Shown here: positions 17,693 to 25,273 of the stretch, piece after piece
Numbering within the stretch: the stretch's first letter is position 1
Layout: each line of letters starts with the position of its first letter
NCBI GenBank assembly: GCA_025356695.1
Contig: JANXSE010000177.1
Location: forward strand, 7,888 to 71,887
Direction: 5' to 3'
DNA: 64,000 nt
Source of the DNA: Betaproteobacteria bacterium
GTDB taxonomy: Bacteria > Pseudomonadota > Gammaproteobacteria > Burkholderiales > SG8-41
Translations under genes and position numbers: made by a program
The notes under the pieces: model-generated
Databases searched by the model: none
Seen by the model: only the letters and a program-made list of their open reading frames with translations
Told to the model about the DNA's origin: nothing

Positions 17693-17848
17693 TTAATCTT
17701 CGTCGAGTCTGCCGATCAATTCGCAGGCAATGTTTTGCGCTTCGGATTCGTCCCATCCCTCTTCCGGAAAAACATCGGTCCAGTCGGCCGCGTCATGTTT
17801 CAGCGGAAAGCCTTCGAATTCTTTGCTGCGGATGCTGGTCTGGTTCAT
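17693..17848 (-). CDS. Small acidic protein of unknown function (51 aa)
   Basis: A 51-residue acidic protein starting MNQTSIRSKEFEGFPLKHD and ending ELIGRLDED. Support for a real gene: GGAG lies eight bases before the ATG, a minus-strand intrinsic terminator lies downstream, and it is divergent from soxX. Longer in-frame extensions run into the sox regulatory region. I do not recognise a family. The WTDVFPEEGWDESEA segment is notably aromatic and acidic, suggesting a compact binding protein. Function unknown. Confidence 0.55.
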   Translation of the reverse strand: MNQTSIRSKEFEGFPLKHDAADWTDVFPEEGWDESEAQNIACELIGRLDED

Positions 17849-17906
17849 TTCGATCTCCGGCGCATTTGCTTGATTGAAATAGTGCGCGTGAAGCGGATTC
17901 AGCCAA

Positions 17907-17960
17907 ACAGTTAACAGAGCAGGAAAATGGCCGCATATCGGGAAATCGCCTGCTAACTGT
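17907..17960. repeat. Interrupted inverted repeat upstream of soxX
   Basis: Arms ACAGTTA (17907-17913) and TAACTGT (17954-17960) are perfect complements, extended inward by GCAGG (17919-17923) and CCTGC (17949-17953) after a five-base bulge on the left. It sits in the 184-base divergent region and could be an operator or a transcript hairpin. Confidence 0.45.
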
Positions 17961-17973
17961 GCGCGCTGCCCGC

Positions 17974-18000
17974 TTGACCCGGAAGCGGCCGCGGCATAAC
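17974..18000 (+). promoter_or_regulatory. Candidate sigma70-type promoter for soxXYZA
   Basis: TTGACC at 17974-17979 and CATAAC at 17995-18000 are separated by 15 bases, slightly short of the optimum, and end 32 bases before the soxX start. The inverted repeat lies directly upstream of the -35. Weak call. Confidence 0.3.
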
Positions 18001-18032
18001 CTGCACCGACTCGGGAAACGGCTGCCAAGGCG

Positions 18033-18515
18033 ATGATTCAACAGCAATCGCGACACCAAAATTTTCTGCTGCGGGTTTCAGTGCGAACGGCGGCGGCATG
18101 GGGCTTGGGCCTGTTCTGGATTGCGGGCGCCGCCGCGCAAATGCCGGCGTCCTATCAAATCGAACAGGGCGAGATACGCACACCGCTGGCGGGCGCCGGC
18201 GATGCCATACGCGGGCGCACGATTGTGCTGAGCCGCGAATCCGGCAATTGTTTTCTCTGTCATGCGTTTCCTAACGCCGAAGGTTCGCCGGCGGGCAATC
18301 TCGGGCCCGCGATGGCGGGAGTCGGCGCGCGCCTGAATGCCGGCCAGTTGCGCTTGCGTGTGGTCGATTCCTCGCGTATCAATGCACAGTCGATCATGCC
18401 GGCGTACTATCGCGTTGAAGGGCTGACGCAGGTCGCCGCGGCTTTTCGCGGAAAATCGTTGCTGACTGCCCAGCAGGTCGAGGACGTCGTTGCCTATCTC
18501 ACACAACTGAAATGA
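18033..18515 (+). CDS. soxX: Sulfur oxidation c-type cytochrome SoxX
   Basis: SoxX is the monoheme subunit of the periplasmic SoxXA complex, which attaches sulfur substrates to the SoxYZ carrier. The product has an N-terminal signal peptide (ending AGAAAQ), one heme c site CFLCH at 73-77, and a likely distal ligand M122 in QSIMPAYYRVEG. Length (160 residues) is typical. Its stop overlaps the soxY start as ATGA, so the operon is translationally coupled. Confidence 0.93.
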   Translation: MIQQQSRHQNFLLRVSVRTAAAWGLGLFWIAGAAAQMPASYQIEQGEIRTPLAGAGDAIRGRTIVLSRESGNCFLCHAFPNAEGSPAGNLGPAMAGVGARLNAGQLRLRVVDSSRINAQSIMPAYYRVEGLTQVAAAFRGKSLLTAQQVEDVVAYLTQLK

Positions 18516-18973
18516 AAAAATTCCTGTATAGACGCGGTTTTATTGCGCGCATCGCCGCCTTGATGGCGTTACCGCTGTTCGCACAGCGCCGCGCGTACGC
18601 GCAGAGCGAGGCAGTGGACGGTCTGATCGAAAAAATCACCGGCGGCGCGCCGCTGCAGCGCGGGCGCGTCAAGCTCGAAATCCCGACACTCGCCGACAAT
18701 GGCAACTCGGTCAGCCTGCGCGTCGTCGTCGACAGTCCGATGACGCCATCGAACCATGTGAAGAGCATCCATCTGATTGCGCCGAGAAATCCGCGGCCCG
18801 GTGTGGCCAGCTTTTTCTATGGCGCGGGGGCGGGGCGGCCGCAGATCAGCACGCGCATCCGTTTGTCGGGATCGCAGGGCGTGATCGCGGTGGCCGCGTT
18901 GTCGGACGGCTCGTTCTGGGCGGCCACCGCCGAGGTCGCCGTCACCGTGTCCGCCTGCTGGGATGCAAGCTGA
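18512..18973 (+). CDS. soxY: SoxY-type sulfur carrier with non-canonical C-terminal arm
   Basis: A 153-residue SoxY homologue with a twin-arginine-like leader (RRGFIARIAALMALPLF) and the SoxY immunoglobulin-like fold region. Canonical SoxY ends GGCGG, with the cysteine carrying the substrate on a flexible arm. Here the C-terminus is VTVSACWDAS: the cysteine (C149) is kept, the glycines are not. This resembles the SoxY-related group whose arm ends in an AACIE-like motif rather than GGCGG (from memory, unchecked). The codons read through cleanly to TGA, so the difference is not an obvious frameshift. It overlaps soxZ by one base. Confidence 0.85.
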   Translation: MKKFLYRRGFIARIAALMALPLFAQRRAYAQSEAVDGLIEKITGGAPLQRGRVKLEIPTLADNGNSVSLRVVVDSPMTPSNHVKSIHLIAPRNPRPGVASFFYGAGAGRPQISTRIRLSGSQGVIAVAALSDGSFWAATAEVAVTVSACWDAS

Positions 18974-19293
18974 TGGCCGCGCGTATTTCTGTGCCGCAAA
19001 ACGCGCGCCGCGGCGACAGCATCGAGATCCGCGTCGCCATCCAGCATCCGATGGAAACCGGTTATCGCACCGACGACAACGGCACCTCGATCCCGAAGAA
19101 CGTCATCAACAAACTCGCCTGTCGCTATAACGGCGCCGAAGTGTTTCGCGCCGAAATGGGTTCCGGGATTTCCGCCAATCCCTATCTCTCGTTTTTTATC
19201 ATCGCCGCGAATTCAGGCGAACTGCGTTTTGACTGGGTTGATGATGCGGGGGTGACGGGCAGCGAACGCACTTCAATCATTGTCGCGGGATGA
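18973..19293 (+). CDS. soxZ: Sulfur carrier partner SoxZ
   Basis: SoxZ, 106 residues, the partner that stabilises SoxY in the SoxYZ carrier. The family hallmarks are HPMETGYR near residue 25, a central NKLACRYNG segment and the GSGISANPYLSFF motif. There is no signal peptide; SoxZ is exported with SoxY, consistent with the twin-arginine-like leader on SoxY. Start and stop overlap neighbours on both sides (TGATG with soxY, ATGA with soxA). Confidence 0.93.
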   Translation: MAARISVPQNARRGDSIEIRVAIQHPMETGYRTDDNGTSIPKNVINKLACRYNGAEVFRAEMGSGISANPYLSFFIIAANSGELRFDWVDDAGVTGSERTSIIVAG

Positions 19294-20072
19294 TCCGGAA
19301 ACGCCTGACAGTCGCCTCGCTCGCCGCATTGATTTCCGCGGGGGTGATGGCGCAATCCGCGGTGCGGCCGGTGCCGCTGAAATCCGGCATCGAATTCACC
19401 GGTGCCGAAGTGCGCGCGCTGCAGAACGACGAATTCGCCAATCCAGGCATGTTGTGGGTGACGCGCGGTGCCGCTGCGTGGGAGCAGCCGGCGGGAAACG
19501 AAAGCCGTTCCTGCGCAGCTTGTCATGGGGACGCGGCGACAAGCATGAAGGGCGTGGCGACGCGCTACCCGCAAATCGACAAGCAAGGCGACGGCCTGAT
19601 CAATCTCGAGGGGCGTATCCAGCAGTGCCGCGAACAGCGCCAGAAAGCAGCGCCACTCAAGTATGAGTCGGAGGAACTGCTCGGACTGACGTCGTATATT
19701 CGCATGCAGTCGAACGGCATGCCGCCCAACATCAGCATCGAGGGCGCTGCACGAACGCATTTCGAACAGGGCCGCGACCTGTATTACAAACGCGTCGGCC
19801 AGATGAATCTCGCCTGCGCGCATTGTCACCAGGACAACTGGGGCAAAAAGCTGGGGCCCGAAACGATCAGTCAGGGCCACGGCAACCCGTACCCGATTTA
19901 CCGGCTGGAGTGGCAGACCATGGGTTCGCTGCACCGGCGCTTCCGCAGCTGCCTGTCGGGCGTGCGCGCCGAAATGCTGCCGCAGGGCGCGCCCGAGTAT
20001 CTCGATCTCGAACTATATCTGGCGTGGCGCAGCGGCAATCTGCCGGTCGAGGCACCGGGGGTGCGGCGCTGA
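19290..20072 (+). CDS. soxA: Sulfur oxidation c-type cytochrome SoxA (diheme type)
   Basis: SoxA, the catalytic subunit of SoxXA. A signal peptide (SLAALISAGVMAQ) precedes two heme c sites, CAACH at 75-79 and CAHCH at 176-180, so it is the diheme form. C113 (QQCREQRQ) and C221 (FRSCLSGVRAEM) are the further cysteines expected in the family; the latter is the usual active-site persulfide cysteine. It is the last gene of soxXYZA and is followed by a terminator. soxB, soxCD and the regulators are not in this window. Confidence 0.94.
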   Translation: MIRKRLTVASLAALISAGVMAQSAVRPVPLKSGIEFTGAEVRALQNDEFANPGMLWVTRGAAAWEQPAGNESRSCAACHGDAATSMKGVATRYPQIDKQGDGLINLEGRIQQCREQRQKAAPLKYESEELLGLTSYIRMQSNGMPPNISIEGAARTHFEQGRDLYYKRVGQMNLACAHCHQDNWGKKLGPETISQGHGNPYPIYRLEWQTMGSLHRRFRSCLSGVRAEMLPQGAPEYLDLELYLAWRSGNLPVEAPGVRR

Positions 20073-20104
20073 AGATGCGTCGCGGGCGCACCCGCGGGAA
20101 CAAT

Positions 20105-20131
20105 AAAAAAGGGGGCGAGGCCCCCTTTTTT
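20105..20131. terminator. Bidirectional intrinsic terminator between soxA and korB
   Basis: Six-base GC stem (GGGGGC 20111-20116, GCCCCC 20120-20125, loop GAG) flanked by six A on the left and six T on the right. It can stop transcription from soxA and, in the opposite direction, from korB. Confidence 0.9.
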
Positions 20132-20153
20132 ATTTCATGATCAACGAACCGGA

Positions 20154-21209
20154 CTAACGCATCGAGGCGTTGATTTTTTCCAGCGTGACATTGCCCGGGC
20201 AGAGATCGCGTGCGCCAAAGGTATTCAGCGGTGCGTTCATGGTTTCCATGTGCTCGTGCAGGTCCTGCGAATCCGGATTGACGTACAAGAGGCCGGTGAC
20301 GACCTCGCCTTCGGCCGCGCGTTCCTGCAGGTAGTTCATGACCTTGATGCGGTCGGTCGCGTCGTAATTCTCCGCCAGCTTGCGCAGGCGCAGGATCGAG
20401 CCGTCGTGCTGCTTGACGGTGGTGACGGTGCCCGGCGCATAGTCGGCGGTGATTTCCTCGCGGCCGGTGATGAAGTCGAGGCGGTTGACCGCTTCGTTGT
20501 GTTCGCGCACATAGTCGTAGCTCTTGGTCGAACCCGGGTGGTTGTTGAACGCCACGCAGGGCGAAACGACGTCGATGAAGGCCGCCCCCTTGTGTTCGAT
20601 CGCGGCTTTAATCAGCGGCACCAGCTGGGCCTTGTCGCCGGAGAAGCTGCGACCGACGAAGCTGGCGCCAAGTTGCAGCGCGAGACCGACCATGTCGATC
20701 GGCTCGTCGCTGTTAATGATGCCGCGTTTCGATTTCGAGCCCTTGTCGGCGGTGGCGGAGAACTGGCCCTTGGTCAGACCGTAAACGCCGTTGTTCTCTA
20801 CGATGTAGACCATGTTGACGCCGCGCCGCATGCAATGCGCGAACTGCCCGAGGCCGATCGAGGCCGAGTCGCCGTCGCCCGACACGCCCATGTAGAGCAG
20901 CTCGCGGTTGGCGAGATTGGCACCGGTCAGCACCGACGGCATGCGGCCGTGCACGCTGTTGAAGCCGTGCGAATTGCCGAGGAAGTAATCGGGCGTCTTC
21001 GAACTGCAGCCGATGCCGGACAGTTTGGCGACGCGGTGCGGCTGGATGTTCATCTCCCAGCACGCCTGGATGATTGAGGCCGAAATCGAATCGTGGCCGC
21101 ACCCGGCGCACAGCGTCGAGATCTTGCCTTCGTAGTCGCGGCGCGTATGGCCGACTGCGTTTTTCGGCAGGTCGGGGTGATGCAGGGACGGCTTGGCGAT
21201 ATAGGTCAT
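20154..21209 (-). CDS. korB: 2-oxoglutarate:acceptor oxidoreductase, beta subunit
   Basis: The TPP-binding beta subunit of a 2-oxoacid:ferredoxin oxidoreductase, 351 residues. The iron-sulfur ligands are C34 and C37 (LCAGCGHD), C68 (GIGCSS) and a later cysteine (VSPCVAFNN). The TPP motif runs from GDGD at 111-114 to ENN at 138-140. With korA it oxidatively decarboxylates a 2-oxoacid to acyl-CoA and passes low-potential electrons on. It overlaps korA by four bases. Confidence 0.94.
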   Translation of the reverse strand: MTYIAKPSLHHPDLPKNAVGHTRRDYEGKISTLCAGCGHDSISASIIQACWEMNIQPHRVAKLSGIGCSSKTPDYFLGNSHGFNSVHGRMPSVLTGANLANRELLYMGVSGDGDSASIGLGQFAHCMRRGVNMVYIVENNGVYGLTKGQFSATADKGSKSKRGIINSDEPIDMVGLALQLGASFVGRSFSGDKAQLVPLIKAAIEHKGAAFIDVVSPCVAFNNHPGSTKSYDYVREHNEAVNRLDFITGREEITADYAPGTVTTVKQHDGSILRLRKLAENYDATDRIKVMNYLQERAAEGEVVTGLLYVNPDSQDLHEHMETMNAPLNTFGARDLCPGNVTLEKINASMR

Positions 21210-23044
21210 GACACCACCTTTTTGAGCGGGACCACGGTGCGCGCGGCCGCATGTTGCGAAATCTGTTCGACAATGAAGCGCGCGGTGATCGGCGTGCCGT
21301 CGTAATGCAGAATCGAGAGCAGTCGCGACGGGTTCACCTTGGCTTCATTCACCAGCAGCGTTTTGAGCTGGGCGTCGCGGTTCTGTTCGACCACGAACAC
21401 CCACGGGTGTGAGGCGACGAAATCGGCGATCTCGTCCTGGAACGGGAAGGCGCGCACGCGCAGCGCATTGACGTGGATGCCGCGCGCAGCGAGCACGTCG
21501 AGCGCCTCCTGCATGGCCGGGCTCGTCGAGCCGTAGAAGATGGCGCCGAAACGCGCCGGCTTTTCGGCCGGATACAGCAGCGGCGAGGGCACGCAGGTTT
21601 TCGCAGTTTCGAATTTTCGCAGCAGACGCTGCACGTTGTAGATGTAATCGGGGCCGGCTTCGCTGTATTGCGCGTAACGGTTCTTGGTGGTGCCGCGCGT
21701 GAAGTAGCCGCCGCGCGTCGGGTGCGTGCCCGGCAGCGTGCGAAACGGAATGCCGTCGCCGTCGACGTCGTTGTAACGGCCGAAATCGCGGCCCGCCTCG
21801 AGTTCTTCGTAGGTCATGACCTTGCCGCGGTCGTAGTCGACGCTGTCGTCCCAGACGAGCGGTTCGCACAGACGGGTGTTCATGCCGATGTCGAGATCGG
21901 TCATCACGAAGATCGGCGTTTGCAGGCGCTCGGCCAGATCGAAGGCCTTGGCGGTGAGTTCGAAACTCTCGCGCGGATCTTCCGGAAACAGCAGCACGTG
22001 TTTGGTGTCGCCGTGCGAGGCGTAGGCGCAGGCCAGCAGGTCGGACTGTTGCGTGCGTGTCGGCATGCCGGTCGAAGGGCCGCCGCGTTGCACGTCGACG
22101 ATTACCGCGGGAATTTCGGCGAAGTAGGCCAGGCCAATGAACTCGGTCATCAGCGAGATGCCGGGGCCGGAGGTCGCGGTGAACGAACGCGCGCCGTTCC
22201 AGCCGGCGCCGATCACCATGCCGATCGAGGCGAGTTCGTCTTCGGCTTGCACGATGGCGTATTTGTGCTTGCCGGTCGCTGCATCGACACGGAACTTCTG
22301 GCAATGTTTGATGAAAGATTCGGCCACCGACGACGACGGCGTGATCGGATACCACGCGCAAACCGTGGCGCCGCCGTAGACGGCGCCGAGGGCGACGGCA
22401 TTGTTGCCTTCGAGGAAAATCTTGTTGCCGACCGCATTGGCGCGTTTGATGCGCAGCCCGATCGGGCAATCGAGGTGCTCGAGCGCGTAGTCGCGGCCGA
22501 GGCGCAGCGCTTTCACGTTCGATTGCAGCAGCGCTTCCTTGCCCTTGTACTGTTCGGAGAACAGGCGCTCGATTTCAGCGGGATCGATTTCGAGCAGCGC
22601 CGACAGGGCGCCGACGTAAATGATGTTTTTGAAGAGCTGGCGTTGACGCGGATCGGTGTAGGTCGAGTTGCAGATGCCGGTGAGGGGCATGCCGATGACG
22701 GTGATGTCATCGCGGAATTTCGATTTCGGCAGCGGCTTCGTGTTGTCGTAGAAGAGGTAACCGCCGGCCTCGATTTCCTTGACGTCGGCGTCCCAGGTCT
22801 GCGGATTCATCGCCACCATCAGATCGACGCCGCCGCGCCGCGCCTGGTAGCCGGCTTCGGTGACGCGCACCTCGTACCAAGTCGGCAGCCCCTGGATGTT
22901 CGACGGGAAGATGTTGCGCGGCGCGACCGGCACGCCCATGCGCAGGATGGAGCGCGCGAACAGTTCGTTGGCGCTGGCCGAGCCGGAGCCGTTGACGTTG
23001 GCGAATTTGACGACGAAGTCGTTGGTTGATTCTATGCGTTTCAT
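21206..23044 (-). CDS. korA: 2-oxoglutarate:acceptor oxidoreductase, fused gamma-alpha subunit
   Basis: A 612-residue subunit carrying the gamma domain first (residues ~1-190; GSGSASANELFARSIL) and then the pyrimidine-binding alpha domain, with EGNNAVALGAVYGGATVCAWYPITPSS and GPGISLMTEFIGLAYFAEIPAV. The gamma-alpha fusion with a separate beta is the typical KorAB/OorAB arrangement. Gene order korC-korA-korB and the NADP-type third subunit resemble the 2-oxoglutarate:NADP+ oxidoreductase reported from Azoarcus, where it supplies electrons for aromatic ring reduction. The 2-oxoglutarate specificity is inferred from family, not from a diagnostic residue. Confidence 0.92.
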   Translation of the reverse strand: MKRIESTNDFVVKFANVNGSGSASANELFARSILRMGVPVAPRNIFPSNIQGLPTWYEVRVTEAGYQARRGGVDLMVAMNPQTWDADVKEIEAGGYLFYDNTKPLPKSKFRDDITVIGMPLTGICNSTYTDPRQRQLFKNIIYVGALSALLEIDPAEIERLFSEQYKGKEALLQSNVKALRLGRDYALEHLDCPIGLRIKRANAVGNKIFLEGNNAVALGAVYGGATVCAWYPITPSSSVAESFIKHCQKFRVDAATGKHKYAIVQAEDELASIGMVIGAGWNGARSFTATSGPGISLMTEFIGLAYFAEIPAVIVDVQRGGPSTGMPTRTQQSDLLACAYASHGDTKHVLLFPEDPRESFELTAKAFDLAERLQTPIFVMTDLDIGMNTRLCEPLVWDDSVDYDRGKVMTYEELEAGRDFGRYNDVDGDGIPFRTLPGTHPTRGGYFTRGTTKNRYAQYSEAGPDYIYNVQRLLRKFETAKTCVPSPLLYPAEKPARFGAIFYGSTSPAMQEALDVLAARGIHVNALRVRAFPFQDEIADFVASHPWVFVVEQNRDAQLKTLLVNEAKVNPSRLLSILHYDGTPITARFIVEQISQHAAARTVVPLKKVVS

Positions 23045-23113
23045 TCGAACAGACCCTTTGTTGTCCGTGGTTTTCGCGGCTGATTCGAGGTTATCGATAA
23101 TTTACGGCGGCAA

Positions 23114-24940
23114 TCAGGCGGCGCGCCGCTGCGGCTTGTTTCTGCAACCCGGTCCTGCATGCGTCATTTCGAGGAGGAATTTCTGCATGTCCCAGGCCCC
23201 GGTCGGGCAGCGTTCTGCACACAGGCCGCAATGCAGGCAGACGTCCTCGTCCTTGGCCATGATGCGGCCGGTCTTGAGAATGTCCGACACATACAGCGCC
23301 TGGTCGGTGTTTTCAGCCGGCGCCTTGAGTTGCGTGCGCAGTTCCGCTTCCTCGGCATTCGGCGTGAAGGTGATGCAGTCCATCGGGCAGATGTCGACGC
23401 AGGCATCGCATTCGATGCACAGTTTCGGCGCGAACACCGTCTGTGCATCGCAGTTCAGGCAGCGTTGTGCCTCGGCCAAAGCGAGTTTCTGGTCGAAGCC
23501 GAGTTCGACCTCGACCTTGATGTTCTTCAGCGCAATCTTCTGGTCCTTCAGCGGCACTTTGTAGCGCTGGTCGTTGGAGATCGAGTTGTCGTAGCTCCAC
23601 TCGTGGATGCCCATCTTTTGCGAGATCAGGTTGACCATCGGCGCGGGGCGTTCCTTGAGGTCTTCGCCGCTGCAGAACTTGTCGATCGAAATTGCCGCTT
23701 CGTGGCCGTGCGCCACCGCCCAGATGATGTTCTTCGGGCCAAACGCGGCATCGCCGCCGAAGAACACGCTGGGAATCGTCGATTGCATGGTGAGCTTGTT
23801 GACCACCGGCATGCCCCATTTGTCGTCGAACTCGAGCCCGATATCACGCTCGATCCACGGAAATGAATTCTCCTGGCCCACTGCGACCAGCACGTCATCG
23901 CATTCGAAGAGTTGGTCCGGTTCGCCGGTCGGTACCAGCTTGCGGCGGCCCTTGGCGTCGTACTCGGCCTTGACCTTCTCGAAGGTCATGCCGGTGAGTT
24001 TGCCGTCCTTGTGCACGAAGGTCTTCGGCACAAGGTAATTCAGGATCGGGATGCCTTCGTGCGCGGCGTCTTCTTTTTCCCACGGGCTGGCTTTCATTTC
24101 CTCGAAACCAGAACGCACGATGACTTTGACGTCTTCGCCGCCGAGCCGCTTCGACGAACGGCAACAGTCCATCGCCGTATTGCCACCACCGAGCACGATC
24201 ACGCGCTTGCCGATCTTGTCGGTGTGGCCGAACGACACGCTGGAGAGCCAGTCGATGCCGATGTGGATGTTCCTTGCGGCTTCCTTGCGGCCGGGGATTT
24301 CAAGATCGCGGCCGCGCGGTGCGCCGGTGCCGACGAACACGGCGTCGTATTTTTCGTCGAGGATTTTTTTCAGGCTCTCGATATTGACGCCGTTTTTGAA
24401 ATTCACGCCGAGGTTAAAGACGTAACCGACTTCTTCATCGATCACTTCCATCGGCAGGCGGAAACGCGGGATCTGCGACCAGATCATGCCGCCAGCGCGT
24501 TGATCGCGGTCGTAGACCGTGACGTCATAACCGAGCGGCGCGAGATCGCGCGCCACCGTCAGCGATGAGGGGCCGGCGCCAAGGCAGGCGATGCGTTTGC
24601 CGTTTTTCTTCGCTGGCGCTTTCGGCATGCGCGGATTGACGTCATCCTTGTAGTCAGCGGCGACGCGCTTCAGGCGGCAGATCGCCACCGGTTCCGGCTT
24701 CTCACCATTGTTTTCTTCGACGCGTCCGCGGCGGCAGGCCGGTTCACAGGGGCGGTCGCAGGTGCGGCCGAGAATTCCCGGAAACACATTCGAGTACCAG
24801 TTGATCATGTAGGCATCGCTGTAATTGCCTTCGGCAATCAGCCGGATGTATTCAGGAACCGGCGTGTGCGCGGGACACGCGTGCTGGCAATCGACTACTT
24901 TGTGGAAGTAGTCGGGGTTGGAAATATCGGTGGGCTTCAA
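23114..24940 (-). CDS. korC: NAD(P)H-binding flavoprotein with 4Fe-4S domains (KorC/GltD-like)
   Basis: A 608-residue protein related to the small subunit of glutamate synthase. The N-terminal cysteine-rich region (CQHACPAH, CDRPCEPACRRG) would hold iron-sulfur clusters. An FAD Rossmann fold follows (CLGAGPSSLTVARDL), then a NADPH fold (VIVLGGGNTAMDCCR), and the C-terminus carries two ferredoxin-type motifs (CIECDACVDICPMDC and CLHCGLCAERCP). It would move electrons between the KorAB clusters and NADP. The start is TTG at 24940, supported by AGGAG five to six bases upstream; 69 bases separate it from korA. Confidence 0.88.
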   Translation of the reverse strand: MKPTDISNPDYFHKVVDCQHACPAHTPVPEYIRLIAEGNYSDAYMINWYSNVFPGILGRTCDRPCEPACRRGRVEENNGEKPEPVAICRLKRVAADYKDDVNPRMPKAPAKKNGKRIACLGAGPSSLTVARDLAPLGYDVTVYDRDQRAGGMIWSQIPRFRLPMEVIDEEVGYVFNLGVNFKNGVNIESLKKILDEKYDAVFVGTGAPRGRDLEIPGRKEAARNIHIGIDWLSSVSFGHTDKIGKRVIVLGGGNTAMDCCRSSKRLGGEDVKVIVRSGFEEMKASPWEKEDAAHEGIPILNYLVPKTFVHKDGKLTGMTFEKVKAEYDAKGRRKLVPTGEPDQLFECDDVLVAVGQENSFPWIERDIGLEFDDKWGMPVVNKLTMQSTIPSVFFGGDAAFGPKNIIWAVAHGHEAAISIDKFCSGEDLKERPAPMVNLISQKMGIHEWSYDNSISNDQRYKVPLKDQKIALKNIKVEVELGFDQKLALAEAQRCLNCDAQTVFAPKLCIECDACVDICPMDCITFTPNAEEAELRTQLKAPAENTDQALYVSDILKTGRIMAKDEDVCLHCGLCAERCPTGAWDMQKFLLEMTHAGPGCRNKPQRRAA

Positions 24941-25273
24941 GTGTTCTCCTCGTTTCGCCCGCTGCGCATCTTTGCGGATTGCTGCGGGCGCTAGGAAACA
25001 CTAACGCGCGAGCGTTACAACAGACTGACGGCGGTTTGGGTGGGCGCTATCTTACGCCTCCATTGCTGCGGTGAAAAGCCCTGAAATTTCAAGCACTAGA
25101 GGCGCAAATGGCGGCGTGCGTGTGGGCATCGCAACGCCGCCGCGAGTAGGGTTATTTGCGGGCCGGTAAATCGTTAATTTAGTGGCGGAAAAACGCTACT
25201 GCAGGCATTCGGCCGCGAATACGGGCGCTGGCGGCGGCGCCGTCCGCGTGCGCCGCCCTGGCCTTGTCAAAAG
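24941..25273. other. Non-coding gap between korC and the LVIVD gene
   Basis: 333 bases without a convincing gene. It holds the leader of the korCAB operon, a possible minus-strand promoter (25049-25077), a perfect ten-base palindrome TGAAATTTCA at 25082-25091 upstream of that promoter, and near the right end a GC-rich hairpin (GGCGGCGC 25233-25240 with GCGCCGCC 25250-25257) just past the stop of the LVIVD gene, which may act as its terminator although it lacks a T-run. Confidence 0.5.
25049..25077 (-). promoter_or_regulatory. Candidate promoter for korCAB
   Basis: On the minus strand, TTTTCA (25077-25072) and TAAGAT (25054-25049) are separated by 17 bases and lie ~110 bases before the korC start. 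Each hexamer matches four of six consensus positions. A palindrome TGAAATTTCA begins five bases upstream of the -35 and could be an operator. Confidence 0.3.

Noticed and set aside
21473..23029. 518-codon plus-strand frame over korA
   Set aside because: Long antisense frame caused by third-position GC; the korA reading has all family motifs.
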